The notes: generated by a model not told the origin, from the letters alone. Positions 1-10,641 are shown, numbered from the stretch's first letter. The stretch is DNA of 64,000 nucleotides from Beijerinckiaceae bacterium (GCA_030684835.1 JAUXWZ010000132.1:43361-107360); one strand, 5' to 3'. Numbers and translations are program-made.

Positions 1-2
1 TC

Positions 3-644
3 ACAGATTCGGCCATCGCCAGCCTCCCGCCGGCCATTACGCTGGCCTTCGCGCCCTACGGTCGAAACCTTGCGGAACTTGCCGCAAAGGCCCGGGAGAA
101 GGGCCACGAAACGATCATTCAGACGCCGATGGAAGGTTTTGGCGGCGTCGCCGAGGAACCGGGTCCCCATGTACTGCGCACAGGCGCGGGCGCGGGCGAG
201 ACGCTCAATCGGCTGCATTGGCACATGAGCCGCTTTCCCGGTTATGTGGGCGTCGCTGGATACCTGGGCGCCCGTTTCACCGCGGACGCCGACGCCTTCG
301 GCCCCGTGATGCGCGACATCTCCAAGCGCGGGCTGTTCTATTTTGACGATGCGAGTTCACCGCGCAGCCTCGCGGCTTCGCTCGCCGCCGCCAGCGGCGC
401 TCCGCTGGTGCGCGCGGATGTCACGATTGACGCAAATCCAGCCGCCATCGACGCCGCTCTTGCGCAGCTTGAAAAGCTTGCGCGCGAGCGTGGTTTTGCT
501 GTTGGATTTGGCGCGGGCCTGCCGCTCGTTATTGACAAGGCGGGCCGGTTCGCCCGGCGGCTTGAAGCGCGCGGATTCATGCTCACGCCCGTCAGCGCGC
601 TGGCGCGCACGCCCGATCAGGCCAGCGCCCGCAGCGATCGCTGA
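3..644 (+). CDS. divergent polysaccharide deacetylase family protein (5' partial)
   Basis: Frame is open from the window start; motifs [27 protein letters not shown] and RADVTIDA are typical of the family. Confidence 0.8.
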   Translation, partial: TDSAIASLPPAITLAFAPYGRNLAELAAKAREKGHETIIQTPMEGFGGVAEEPGPHVLRTGAGAGETLNRLHWHMSRFPGYVGVAGYLGARFTADADAFGPVMRDISKRGLFYFDDASSPRSLAASLAAASGAPLVRADVTIDANPAAIDAALAQLEKLARERGFAVGFGAGLPLVIDKAGRFARRLEARGFMLTPVSALARTPDQASARSDR

Positions 645-658
645 CCGTGGAGAAAGTC

Positions 659-1162
659 ATGAAAGACAAGCCGTATCGGCCCTGCGTTGGCGTCATGCTG
701 GTCAATCGCGCGGGGCTCGTTTTCGTCGGCAAGCGTCACCCCGGCGATAGGGTCGAACACGATTCGGTTGAGTACGAATGGCAAATGCCGCAAGGCGGCG
801 TCGACAAGAACGAAGATGTCTATGCCGCAGCGCTGCGTGAGTTGCGTGAGGAGACGAACGTCTCCAGCGTTTCGCTCATTGCCGAACTGCCCGAGTGGCT
901 GTCCTATGACCTCCCAACCGATTTCGCGTCGAAGGCGTGGAAGGGGCGCTATCGCGGCCAGACACAAAAATGGTTCGCGCTGCGCTTTGAGGGGGACGAC
1001 AACGAGATCGACGTGCTGAAGCCCGACGGCGGCAAACACAAGCCCGAGTTCATCCTGTGGAAGTGGGAGCGCATCGAGCGCTTGCCCGACATCGTGATCC
1101 CGTTCAAGCGCCCGATCTACGAGAAGGTGGTGGAAGCCTTCGCGCCGCTCATCAACCCCTGA
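659..1162 (+). CDS. rppH: RNA pyrophosphohydrolase (Nudix)
   Basis: [21 protein letters not shown], Nudix box [26 protein letters not shown] at 659 with upstream GGAGAA. Confidence 0.92.
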   Translation: MKDKPYRPCVGVMLVNRAGLVFVGKRHPGDRVEHDSVEYEWQMPQGGVDKNEDVYAAALRELREETNVSSVSLIAELPEWLSYDLPTDFASKAWKGRYRGQTQKWFALRFEGDDNEIDVLKPDGGKHKPEFILWKWERIERLPDIVIPFKRPIYEKVVEAFAPLINP

Positions 1163-1192
1163 AGGTTCCAGGGAGCCGACGCTCGGGCGGGT

Positions 1193-1738
1193 TCATGCGG
1201 CGGGCGAGCCTTGCGGGGCTTCCTCGCCGTCCACTTCGTCAGGCGGATCGACGATGACGCGCCCGTTTTTTACATCGACATGCGGCGCGCACGCGCGGGT
1301 GAAGGGAACAAGCTTTGCCCCCCCGCCTTCAAGCGCGATGTCGAGAATGTCGCCGGCGCCGAAATTGAGCACGTTGGTGATGACGCCAAACGGCGTCCCG
1401 TCTTCACGCTGCGCGCGCATACCGATCAGATCGGCAATATAGAATTCTTCCTCGTCCGGCGGCGGCAGCGCATCGCGAGCGATGTAAATTTCGAGATTGG
1501 TGAGCGCCTCTGCAGCGCTGCGGTCGCCGACGCCCTTGAGGCGCGCGACAATGATGTCGTCCTTCACCGGCCGCGCGCTTTCGATGTGAAAGCTGCGCGC
1601 GCCGGTCTGATCCGAAAGGCCCGCATAACCTGCGAGCGCCATCGGATCCGCCGTATAGGATTTGATGCGGATTTCGCCGCGCACGCCATGGGCCGCGCCG
1701 AAGCGACCCACGAGAATGCGCGACGCTGAGTCCTGCAT
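1193..1738 (-). CDS. rimM: ribosome maturation factor RimM
   Basis: VGRFGAAHGVRGEIRIKSYT; next to rpsP. Confidence 0.93.
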   Translation of the reverse strand: MQDSASRILVGRFGAAHGVRGEIRIKSYTADPMALAGYAGLSDQTGARSFHIESARPVKDDIIVARLKGVGDRSAAEALTNLEIYIARDALPPPDEEEFYIADLIGMRAQREDGTPFGVITNVLNFGAGDILDIALEGGGAKLVPFTRACAPHVDVKNGRVIVDPPDEVDGEEAPQGSPAA

Positions 1739-1747
1739 GGACGCTGC

Positions 1748-2122
1748 TTATTCCGAAGCCGGAGCGGCGGCGGCGGCCTGAGCGGCTGCAGCAGCCGCGG
1801 CTGCTGTGGCGGCGCGCTCTTGCGCCTTCTTCTTGGGCTGCGACTTCTCGGGGTTGTTGCGCGGTTCGCGCTTCATCACACCCACGCCATCAAGCAGGCG
1901 CGCGACGCGATCAGTCGGCTGAGCGCCCTTGGCGAGCCATGCTGTGGCCTTTTCAGCGTCGAGCACGAGGCGCGTGGCGTCATCCTTCGGGCGCAGCGGA
2001 TCGAACGTGCCAAGACGCTCGATGAAGCGGCCATCGCGCGGCATGCGCGCGTCAGCGACAACGATGCGATAAAAAGGGCGCTTCTTGGCGCCGCCACGGG
2101 AGAGACGAATCTTGAGGGACAT
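1748..2122 (-). CDS. rpsP: 30S ribosomal protein S16 with Ala-rich C-terminal tail
   Basis: [42 protein letters not shown]. Confidence 0.96.
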   Translation of the reverse strand: MSLKIRLSRGGAKKRPFYRIVVADARMPRDGRFIERLGTFDPLRPKDDATRLVLDAEKATAWLAKGAQPTDRVARLLDGVGVMKREPRNNPEKSQPKKKAQERAATAAAAAAAAQAAAAAPASE

Positions 2123-2218
2123 GCTTGCTTCCTTTCAGGAGTTTCCAGAGTTTTCAAAGACTTCAGGTTTTTCAAAGTTTCATGGGCGCTGACGCATCTG
2201 CGCGCGCTGTTCAGTGGT

Positions 2219-3781
2219 TCACTTCTTCTTTCCGAACGGGTTGAAGCCGCCAAGGCCCGGCAGGCCTCCGCCCTTCGGCCCAAGCCCCGGAAGGCCCCCG
2301 CCGCCGAAAGGATTTCCGCCCGTAAGACCGGGTGGCGGAGACGACGGCAGCTTCGGCATTGCGCCGCCTGCCCCGCCTTCCATCTGCTTCTGCATTTCCG
2401 CCATCTGCTCCGGCGACGGCATGCCGCCACCGCCGCCAAGTCCAAACGCCTGCGCCATACGTCCCAACGGCCCGCGCTTGTTGGCGCCGCCCATAGACTT
2501 CATCATGTCGGCCATCTGGCGATGCTGCTTGAGCAGCCGGTTGAGGTCTTCGACCCTCATGCCCGAGCCCGCCGCAATGCGCTTCTTGCGCGAGGCCTTG
2601 AGGATATCCGGGTTGCGCCGCTCCAGAGGCGTCATGGACATGATCATCGCGCGCTGGCGCTTGATCATCTTGTCATCGACGCCCGCCTTGGCGATCTGAT
2701 CCTTCATCTTGCCCATGCCCGGCAACATGCCGAGCACGCCGCCCATGCCGCCAATCTTTTCCACCTGCGCGAGCTGTTCGGAAAGATCGTCGAGATCGAA
2801 CTTGCCCTTGCGCATGCGCTCGGCGATCGCCTGCGCCTTTTCGGCATCGATGCTCTGCGCGGCCCTTTCAACGAGCGCGACGATGTCGCCCATGCCCAGA
2901 ATGCGGTTGGCCACGCGCTCGGGATGGAAATCGTCGAGATCGTCAACCTTCTCGCCCGTGCCGATGAGCTTGATCGGCTTGCCGGTGACCGCGCGCATGG
3001 AGAGCGCGGCGCCGCCGCGGCCGTCGCCATCCGTGCGGGTGAGCACGATGCCGGTGATGCCGACGCGCTCATCAAAATTCTTGGCGAGATTGACCGCGTC
3101 CTGACCGGTAAGGCTGTCGGCCACAAGCAGGATTTCATGCGGGCGCGCGACGGCCTTGATCTCCGCCATCTCCGCCATCAGCGGCTCATCGATATGCGTG
3201 CGGCCCGCCGTGTCGAGCAGGACGACGTCATAGCCCTGCAGACGCGCGGCCTGTTCGGCGCGCTGGGCGATCTGCACCGGGCTCTGGCCCGCGATGATGG
3301 GCAGCGTGTCGATGCCGATCTGCCGACCGAGAATCGCAAGCTGCTCCTGGGCGGCAGGACGCTTCACGTCGAGCGAGGCCATCAGCACCTTGCGCTTCAT
3401 CCGGTCGGTGAGGCGCTTGGCGATCTTGGCGGTGGTTGTCGTCTTGCCCGCGCCCTGCAGACCCACCATCATGATGGCGACAGGCGCGGCGGCTTCGAGA
3501 TTAATCGGATCAACGCTCGAGCCCAGCGTCTCCACCAGCACGTCGTTGACGATCTTCACGACCATTTGGCCGGGCGTGACAGACTTTACGACATTGGCGC
3601 CGACAGCCTTGGCGCGCACCTTGTCCGTGAACGAACGCACCACATCCAGCGCGACATCGGCCTCCAGCAGCGCCCGGCGCACTTCGCGCATGGCCGCGTT
3701 GACGTCCTCCTCGGAGAGGGCGCCGCGCCGCGTCAGCTTGTCGAATATGCCGGAGAGCTTTTCGGAAAGGCCCTCGAACAT
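2219..3781 (-). CDS. ffh: signal recognition particle protein Ffh
   Basis: GLQGAGKTTTTAKIA, DTAGRTHIDE, Met-rich M domain and Gly-rich C-terminus. Confidence 0.96.
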   Translation of the reverse strand: MFEGLSEKLSGIFDKLTRRGALSEEDVNAAMREVRRALLEADVALDVVRSFTDKVRAKAVGANVVKSVTPGQMVVKIVNDVLVETLGSSVDPINLEAAAPVAIMMVGLQGAGKTTTTAKIAKRLTDRMKRKVLMASLDVKRPAAQEQLAILGRQIGIDTLPIIAGQSPVQIAQRAEQAARLQGYDVVLLDTAGRTHIDEPLMAEMAEIKAVARPHEILLVADSLTGQDAVNLAKNFDERVGITGIVLTRTDGDGRGGAALSMRAVTGKPIKLIGTGEKVDDLDDFHPERVANRILGMGDIVALVERAAQSIDAEKAQAIAERMRKGKFDLDDLSEQLAQVEKIGGMGGVLGMLPGMGKMKDQIAKAGVDDKMIKRQRAMIMSMTPLERRNPDILKASRKKRIAAGSGMRVEDLNRLLKQHRQMADMMKSMGGANKRGPLGRMAQAFGLGGGGGMPSPEQMAEMQKQMEGGAGGAMPKLPSSPPPGLTGGNPFGGGGLPGLGPKGGGLPGLGGFNPFGKKK

Positions 3782-4046
3782 GCGTCCATCCTTGGTTGCG
3801 GGCCCGCCGGAAACGCCTCAGACCAAACGTGCAAAGCACGAAAGCGCCCGGGGGCGCATCGCGCTGCCGGGCGTTGACCTCCAGTCTCAAAGGACCGGTG
3901 GGCTTGATAGAAGAACGTCTCTGACGAGAGTTTCGAGCGGTTTCTTACGAGGGAAGGCCCGCAAAGTCAACGAAAGCCGGGTAATCCGCCAACCTGTGCT
4001 ATCTAAGCGGCGTCTTTAACAGCAATCAAACAACCTGGACGTCCGC

Positions 4047-4487
4047 ATGTCTCGATACATGGCTATGGTCAATGCAGAAAACTGCCCCCGCGCCATCGCT
4101 CGCCCAAAATCAGCTGCAGACTGGAATGGCGGCTCGTTGACGATTTCCGGCAAGGCGCTCCCCCGCAAGATCGCCCGCAGCGCCCGTGTGCGCACGCCGG
4201 TTCAGGAGGGCGACGAAATCTGGATTTGCACCGATGAAGTCGGGATCGTGGCCTTCGGGCGCGCTCAGAACGTCGAGGCCTCTTCCGGCAGCTTGACCAT
4301 AACCCTCCGGGACGTCGTGCTTCTAACCCAGCCTTGCGCCCTGTCCGACTTCCCAAAGTCAGGCTCTGGATCGGCCATCATCACGCAACTTCAAGGCTAT
4401 CGCCACCCGGACATCTATTTGCTCGACGAGCCGGTTTATGACGAGCTGCAAACCGTGCTGGACGCACGGCTCGACAAGAAGCCATAA
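4047..4487 (+). CDS. hypothetical protein, possible PUA/EVE-like fold
   Basis: 146-aa ORF with a non-degenerate composition; no family recognised with certainty. Confidence 0.5.
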   Translation: MSRYMAMVNAENCPRAIARPKSAADWNGGSLTISGKALPRKIARSARVRTPVQEGDEIWICTDEVGIVAFGRAQNVEASSGSLTITLRDVVLLTQPCALSDFPKSGSGSAIITQLQGYRHPDIYLLDEPVYDELQTVLDARLDKKP

Positions 4488-4514
4488 CGGGCCATTGCCC
4501 TTTCGCTTCATCCT

Positions 4515-6167
4515 TCAGGAAAACCCTGCCGCCTGCGCCAGCACGGCGTCAGCGTCCGCCCCTGCTCCGCCGCGCCAGGCGACGATCTGGTCGGGGCGAA
4601 TAAGCGCGAGGTCGGCTTCGTAGAGCTCGCGCGCCTCGTCTCCCGCGACGTCCACGACCTTGAGATCAATGCCCCGCGCCGCTGCGGCTTTCGCAAAGGC
4701 CGACGCGTCCGGCGTACGCGAACCCAGTCGCAACAGCGTCCATTCAAAGTTGAACCCGTCATAGAGCGAAGCCCCATCGCCAAGCCACACATGGGGGGCG
4801 CGCCCGCCGGGACAGGCGCTGGGATGATAAATGTTGGGCCCATCGGGCGGCGGCGCCGAGCCATCGGCCACGATCACCGGCGATCCATCGTAGCGTGCGC
4901 CGAGCGTGAAACCGGGGATGTTGAATTCAGCCCGCGCATGCGCGTTGTAGTGATCGCCCGCCTGCGCGCGCGCAGCCACGCCCTCCGGCGTATCGTCCTC
5001 GATATGCGTAAGCGGGCGGAAATTGCCGAGAGAATCCGCCAACGCCCGCGCGTAGCCTGTGTTGCGCCGCGCAACGGCCCAACGCTCGTGATGATAGCTT
5101 TCAAGAAGATGCGGCCCTGCACGGCCCCGCACGGCCATTGCGAGCTTCCAGCCCAGATTGACCGCGTCCTCGATGGCCGTGTTGTAACCCATGCCGCCAG
5201 CGGGCGTGAACAGATGCGCAGCGTCGCCGCCCAGAAAGACGTTGCCCTGCTGTACACGGTCGGCGACGAGCGCGTGGCCCGCTGTCCACCCATTCATCTC
5301 CAGCACTTCGCCTTCCACTGCGCGCCCTGTCGCCGTGCGAAAAATATCTGCGGCCTGCGCCTTCGTGATGCGCTCCTCGCTCTCGTCCGCACGCAATTGC
5401 GTATGAAACGCAAACTCTCCACGCCCGTCGACTGCAGCCATATAGGCCCGTCGCTCAGGGTTAAACGCGACATACATCCATGCCGCGCCGTGCGGCGACA
5501 CTTTGTAGAAGTCCGGCGCGCGCATGTAGATTGCGAACATGCGGCCGCCCATAAAATCGCGCTGAATGGCGGCGTCGCCCACCCAGCCAAATCCTAGCTT
5601 GCGGCGCACCTGCGAGCGCGCCCCATCGGCGCCCACGAGATAGCGCGCGCGGATCGAGAACACGCCAGCCTCATCCTCCGCCTGCGCCTCCACATGCGTT
5701 CCGTGATCTTCAAACTCAATCAGCCGCGTGCGAAAACGAATGTCATTCGTCGCCCATTTCGTCGCGTGTTTCAGCAGCACCGGCTCGACATATTTCTGCG
5801 ACACGCGATGCGGTAGTTCCGCCGCGCTCCACGATCCAGACAGACCGCGAATAATCTGCCGCGCGTCCTTTGACGCAGGCAGGCTAAAGCGAGCAAGCTC
5901 ATGCGTCGCAAAGCGCGTGAAGTAAGCAATGTCGGTGGGATAATCGGCAGGCAGGCCCAGCGCGCGAATTTCGTCCGCAAAACCGAGGCGGCGGTAATGC
6001 TCCATCGTGCGCGCCTGTGTCGCGTTCGCCTGCGGATTGTAGGCAGTTCCGCCCTTCGCATCGATGACGAGCGTGCGCACGCCCCGTGGCCCCAATTCAT
6101 TGGCGAGCATGAGCCCGCACGGGCCCGCGCCAACAATCAGCACATCGGTTTCGATGGAACGCGTCAT
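4515..6167 (-). CDS. FAD-dependent aromatic monooxygenase (PHBH/MhpA-like)
   Basis: DVLIVGAGPCGLMLANEL, YLVGADGARSQVRRKLG, GDAAHLFTPAGGMGYNTAIEDAVNLGWKLA; ATG 6167 preceded by GGAGGAAA. Confidence 0.9.
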   Translation of the reverse strand: MTRSIETDVLIVGAGPCGLMLANELGPRGVRTLVIDAKGGTAYNPQANATQARTMEHYRRLGFADEIRALGLPADYPTDIAYFTRFATHELARFSLPASKDARQIIRGLSGSWSAAELPHRVSQKYVEPVLLKHATKWATNDIRFRTRLIEFEDHGTHVEAQAEDEAGVFSIRARYLVGADGARSQVRRKLGFGWVGDAAIQRDFMGGRMFAIYMRAPDFYKVSPHGAAWMYVAFNPERRAYMAAVDGRGEFAFHTQLRADESEERITKAQAADIFRTATGRAVEGEVLEMNGWTAGHALVADRVQQGNVFLGGDAAHLFTPAGGMGYNTAIEDAVNLGWKLAMAVRGRAGPHLLESYHHERWAVARRNTGYARALADSLGNFRPLTHIEDDTPEGVAARAQAGDHYNAHARAEFNIPGFTLGARYDGSPVIVADGSAPPPDGPNIYHPSACPGGRAPHVWLGDGASLYDGFNFEWTLLRLGSRTPDASAFAKAAAARGIDLKVVDVAGDEARELYEADLALIRPDQIVAWRGGAGADADAVLAQAAGFS

Positions 6168-6235
6168 GATTTCCTCCACGCCAGCGCCTAACGCACCCGC
6201 GCGCGCGCGTCAAAGCTCCGCTTTCTCCAGTACTG

Positions 6236-7810
6236 TCAGCGCCAGAAGCGCGGCGCCTTGCGGAAAGCCTTCCAGGCCACGCCAAGATGGGCGTCTGCGT
6301 CCGCAGCGCCCCGCGCCGTCCAGCCGTCGACCACGCCCGCCGCCCGCACGCCAGCTGCGCCAGCGACCCTTTGAATTTCCGCCACGGTGGCGCGCGCCAC
6401 GACTGAATCGTTGTAGGCGCCCAGAGCCTCCTGCAGATCGCCAATGGCGCGCTGAAATTTTTTCGACCTGCGACTCTTGCCAAACAGACTCAAGAAAAAG
6501 TCTGAGGCGTATCTGAGATTTTTAAGGGCGATACGCGTCTCGTGTCGCGCTTCGGGCGGCAGCTCCACAAGATTCTTGCCCCGCTTGTGCGCGCGCTTGT
6601 CGAGACGATTGAGCGCTTGTTTGGCGAAGTCGACCGCGCTCATCGCCAGATCGTTGTCTTCGCCTGCCCGCCATTCGCGCCGCGAAATCATCTCTTGCAG
6701 CTCAAGCACAAAGCGCGACGTATCGGGCGCATCCAGCAGAGCGCGCACATGCGCATATGCAGCGGCGCGTTTCTTGTCTGACGCTTTTACAAGCGGCTTG
6801 AAATCAATGAGCCCCTCAAGTGCGCGCGCAGGACCGCTGTCCACCAATTCCCGCAGCACGTCCTGCTCACGCGCCTCGCCCATTGCGCTGGCGATCTCTT
6901 TCGCCCTCATGCGAAAGCGCAAGAAACTCTCATACGGGAAAATCTTGGAAAAAATTCCAAGCGCTGAACGAAGACGCCGCAGCGCAACGCGCATCTGGTG
7001 CACCGCCTCCGGACAGTGAGGAGAGAAAGCCGGCCAGTTCGCGACAAACTGCTTGAGATTGGCGTCAAGAATGGCGGCGATTGCGTCGTCAATTGACGCC
7101 TTACTCAAAAGCACAGGTTTTCGGGCCCGCACTTCTGCTGGCGAGACGCCGGTGGCGAGCCAATGACCACGAAGCCCTTTTGGGGCCGCTGTGACGCGAA
7201 ACTCGTAATCCATGAAACGCCGCGCAAAATCATACAACGCTGCGGGATCGCCTTGCTTTAGCTCAAGTTCAAGTTCCGAGATCACAGCTTTTCGCCCGCC
7301 CGCCTGGATACGCCCGACGTCCAGCGCAGCTTCAATCGATGCGCCTTTATGTTCGATGAGCGCTACGCGGCGGCCAAACGTCGTTTGTGATCGGGGTTCC
7401 AGCGCCATGCCTGCGGTCGTCTGCGCAATGAGCGCGTCAGCTTCCGGCCCAAGCATCTCTGGGTGCGGCGCGTCGCCTTGAATGGCCACCTCAACTTCGC
7501 CGCGCGCAAAAATGCCTTCCGCCCCCTTTGGCGGCCACTTGAAAGTCAGCATCCGGCGGCGCCCGATGCTGCGAACGCGCAGCGACATGCCCGCATGCGA
7601 GAGCGCGTTGTCCGCCGTGTCAAAATATGTCGTGCGAAACGTACGGCTGCGCGAAAACGCAACGCCTGCAAAAAGCGGAAGCTCTGACGCGCCCCGCAAA
7701 ACCGATGGCTTTGCTTCGAGCTTGACCTCTATTTCCCGTGACGAATCCGCGAGGCTGAGAATGCTCGGCTCTTCACCATCCGTCACAGACATTCTCCTCT
7801 GCGCTTGCAT
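6236..7810 (-). CDS. CYTH and CHAD domain-containing protein
   Basis: CYTH signature EIEVKLE near N-terminus; CHAD helices HQMRVALRRLRSALGIF and HETRIALKNLRYASDFF. Confidence 0.9.
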   Translation of the reverse strand: MQAQRRMSVTDGEEPSILSLADSSREIEVKLEAKPSVLRGASELPLFAGVAFSRSRTFRTTYFDTADNALSHAGMSLRVRSIGRRRMLTFKWPPKGAEGIFARGEVEVAIQGDAPHPEMLGPEADALIAQTTAGMALEPRSQTTFGRRVALIEHKGASIEAALDVGRIQAGGRKAVISELELELKQGDPAALYDFARRFMDYEFRVTAAPKGLRGHWLATGVSPAEVRARKPVLLSKASIDDAIAAILDANLKQFVANWPAFSPHCPEAVHQMRVALRRLRSALGIFSKIFPYESFLRFRMRAKEIASAMGEAREQDVLRELVDSGPARALEGLIDFKPLVKASDKKRAAAYAHVRALLDAPDTSRFVLELQEMISRREWRAGEDNDLAMSAVDFAKQALNRLDKRAHKRGKNLVELPPEARHETRIALKNLRYASDFFLSLFGKSRRSKKFQRAIGDLQEALGAYNDSVVARATVAEIQRVAGAAGVRAAGVVDGWTARGAADADAHLGVAWKAFRKAPRFWR

Positions 7811-7917
7811 GAGTCATCTCGCATGCAACGAGTCATTTGGCCAACTCGCCCGGCGCTTGCCTACGCCCCCTCGGCGCGCCACAATGCTTTCCAGTTAAGA
7901 AACAACCGGAGGGAACA

Positions 7918-8928
7918 ATGCAAAGACGCTTGCGCGCCGTACTTGCTTCAATCGCTATCATAGTGTCGGCGCCCGCTTTCGCAAATGACGTGGAGAATTT
8001 CTACAAAGGGCGCAACATCAGCTTCCTCGTTGGCGTCAGCCAGGGCGGCGGGTACGATACCGATCTGCGCCTCGTCGCGCGACACATCACGAAGCACATT
8101 CCCGGGCGCCCGACTGCCGTGCCGCAAAACATGACCGGCGCGACCGGCCTTGTGATGACCAATTACATGTATCGCGTCGCCCCCCGCGACGGTTCCGTTG
8201 TCGCGCTCATTCAGAACGGCCTTCCCACCTTTCAGGCGGTCGGTCGTGAAGGCGTGCAGTTTGACGCGCGCGAATTTCAGTGGATCGGCTCCCTTGCTCC
8301 CACCGTCGAGACGATGATCACGACGGAAGCAAGCAAAATCCGCACGGTGGAAGACGCGAAGAAGCGCGACGTGATCGCAGGCTCCAATGGCGCGTCGGGC
8401 ATTACCTACATGTATCCATTGATGATGAACGACATGCTCGGCACCAAGTTCAAGATGGTCACCGGCTATCCGGGCTCCGGCCAGCTTAATCTGGCGATGG
8501 AGCGCGGCGAGGTCGACGGGCGCAACAATTCGTGGACCAGCATCAAGTCCACGAAGCCGAACTGGATCGCGGACAAGCTGATCCATGTGCTCGTCTATTC
8601 CGGACCCAAGCAGGACGATTTGCCGGGCGTGCCGCACTTTCTGGAATTGATCGAGAATCCGGAGGATCGCGCCGTCGCGCGCGTCGTGACGTCGGGCGGC
8701 AGCCTCGGCCGGCCCTTCACCGTGGCGCCTGGCGTGCCAGCCGAGCGCGTCGCCGCGCTGCGCACGGCCTTCACCGACATGCTGAAGGACCCGGAGTTCA
8801 TCAAGGACGCGACGTCGTTGCGGATCGAGCTTCAGCCGATTTCGCACCAGGAGCTGAAGAAGGTGATCGACGACCTGTTCGCGACGCCCGACCACCTGAA
8901 GGAACGCGCGCGTAAGTATTTCAACTGA
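7918..8928 (+). CDS. tripartite tricarboxylate transporter (Bug/TctC) family substrate-binding protein
   Basis: Signal peptide, FYKGRNISFLVGVSQGGGYDTDLRLVARHI, PAERVAALRTAFTDMLKDPEF; ATG 7918 after GGAGGG. Confidence 0.88.
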   Translation: MQRRLRAVLASIAIIVSAPAFANDVENFYKGRNISFLVGVSQGGGYDTDLRLVARHITKHIPGRPTAVPQNMTGATGLVMTNYMYRVAPRDGSVVALIQNGLPTFQAVGREGVQFDAREFQWIGSLAPTVETMITTEASKIRTVEDAKKRDVIAGSNGASGITYMYPLMMNDMLGTKFKMVTGYPGSGQLNLAMERGEVDGRNNSWTSIKSTKPNWIADKLIHVLVYSGPKQDDLPGVPHFLELIENPEDRAVARVVTSGGSLGRPFTVAPGVPAERVAALRTAFTDMLKDPEFIKDATSLRIELQPISHQELKKVIDDLFATPDHLKERARKYFN

Positions 8929-8942
8929 CGCGACATGGGGAT

Positions 8943-8978
8943 AAGGGGCCGGCGGAAACTTGCCGCGCTGGCCCTTTT
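8943..8978 (+). terminator. intrinsic terminator downstream of the Bug receptor gene
   Basis: AAGGGGCCGGCGG-aaactt-GCCGCGCTGGCCCTTTT stem-loop with T-tract. Confidence 0.65.
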
Positions 8979-9029
8979 GCGCCCACGCGCGCCCCGTGGC
9001 ATAGAGCCTCAGGAGCGGGCAGCGCGCCC

Positions 9030-10610
9030 GTGCAAAACCAGTTCGCGGAGCACGACATGGACGACAGGGGCCCGAATACCGTGAAGAAGCCGGTTCAGGA
9101 TCTTCGCGAATGGCTCGCACGGGTCGAGGAGATCGGCGAACTTCTGCGCATCGACAAACCCGTCGAACGCGACGAGGAAATGAGCGCCATTTCCTATCTT
9201 CTCGCCAAGCAAAAATCCTCGCCAGCCGTCCTGTTCAACAAGACTGCCGGGTTCGAGAACAACAAGATTGGCGCGCGTCATCTCTGGTCGCCATTTGGGC
9301 CCAGCATCCGGCGCATCGCCATCTCGCTGGAAGAGCATCCCGACACGCCAACGGTTGAACTCATCCGCCGCACCAAGGACAAGCTGAAACAGCGCACCCC
9401 ACCGCGCGAAGTCTCAGCAGCAGAAGCGCCCATTTACGAAAACTCTCTCTACGGCGACGACATCGATCTTGATTTATTGCCGATCCCCAAGCACTGGCCG
9501 CGCGACGGCGGCCGCTATGCGGGCACGGCTGACGCGGTGATCACGAAGGACCCCGAGACGGGTTACTTCAACGTCGGCACGTACCGCATGATGCAGCAGG
9601 ACAAGAACCATACGGGCCTTTATCTCTCGCCCGGCAAGGACGCGCGTCTGCACATCCAGAAGGCGTGGGATCGCGGCGAGTCGCTGGAAGTCGCCGCCGC
9701 ATGGGGCATCGACCCGCTGTTCATGCTGGTCGGCTCACAGAGCTTCCCCAAGACCGTCTCGGAATATGAATACGCCGGCGGCATCAAGGGACAGCCGATC
9801 CCCGTCGTGAAGGGCAAGACGACAAGCCTGATGATTCCGGCCAATGCCGAAATCGTCGTGGAAGGCGTCATCCGGCCCAACGCGCTGCGCGCAGAAGGTC
9901 CGTTTGGCGAGTTCACCGGCTATTACGGCAAGCCGGAAGCCGCGTGCCCGCTGGTCGAGATCACCGCGATCCATTATCGCACCAGCCCTATCCTGACCAA
10001 CGCGCTGATGGCGGATTATCCGTCCTGCGAACAGAGCGGCTTTTTCGCCATCCTGCGCGGCGCGAAAATCTGGGACGATCTCGACAAGCTCGGCATCCTC
10101 GGCATTCACGGCGTTTATTCGCATCCCGCCGCCGCCGGCGGTTTCGGCATGACGATCATCTCCCTACAGCAGCGCTACGCTGGTCATGCCGCGCAGGTGC
10201 TTGCGCTCGCCGCGCAAGTGCCGGGCGGCGCCTATTACACCAAGTTCGTGATCGCGGTGGACGAGGACGTCGATCCCACCGACATCGACCAGGTGTTGTG
10301 GGCGATGGGCAGCCGCTGCAATCCGATCGACGACATGGACATTCTGCGCAACACGTGGAGCACGCCGCTCGACCCTTGCCAGAATCCCCCCGAGAAGCGG
10401 CCCTACGGCTCAAAGGTTCTCATCAACGCGTGCAAGGACCACCGCTATCTGCCGGTGTTTTCCGCCCGCACCACGCTGCGCAAGTCTGTCTACGACAAGG
10501 TCGCGGCGCGCTGGGATGAACTCGGCCTTCCCGGCAAGGCGCCGGACGTGCGCGCCTATGAGACGGAAGACAAGTTCACCTATCAGGAAGAGGGCCAGCA
10601 TACGAAGTAA
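9030..10610 (+). CDS. UbiD family decarboxylase
   Basis: LREWLARVEEIGELLRI, GTYRMMQQDKNHTGLYLSPGKD, GEFTGYYGKPEAACPLVEITAIHYR, KFVIAVDEDVDPTDIDQVLWAMGSRCNP. Confidence 0.93.
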   Translation: MQNQFAEHDMDDRGPNTVKKPVQDLREWLARVEEIGELLRIDKPVERDEEMSAISYLLAKQKSSPAVLFNKTAGFENNKIGARHLWSPFGPSIRRIAISLEEHPDTPTVELIRRTKDKLKQRTPPREVSAAEAPIYENSLYGDDIDLDLLPIPKHWPRDGGRYAGTADAVITKDPETGYFNVGTYRMMQQDKNHTGLYLSPGKDARLHIQKAWDRGESLEVAAAWGIDPLFMLVGSQSFPKTVSEYEYAGGIKGQPIPVVKGKTTSLMIPANAEIVVEGVIRPNALRAEGPFGEFTGYYGKPEAACPLVEITAIHYRTSPILTNALMADYPSCEQSGFFAILRGAKIWDDLDKLGILGIHGVYSHPAAAGGFGMTIISLQQRYAGHAAQVLALAAQVPGGAYYTKFVIAVDEDVDPTDIDQVLWAMGSRCNPIDDMDILRNTWSTPLDPCQNPPEKRPYGSKVLINACKDHRYLPVFSARTTLRKSVYDKVAARWDELGLPGKAPDVRAYETEDKFTYQEEGQHTK

Positions 10611-10616
10611 GCTCGC

Positions 10617-10641
10617 GGGGGCGCTTTAACGCGCCCCTTTT
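10617..10641 (+). terminator. intrinsic terminator downstream of ubiD-like gene
   Basis: GGGGCGC-TTTAAC-GCGCCCC followed by TTTT. Confidence 0.75.

Noticed and set aside
1820-3877. 685-aa plus-strand ORF antisense to rpsP and ffh
   Set aside because: Mirrors clear Ffh/S16 coding; Arg/His/Ala-rich composition typical of GC-rich antisense open frames
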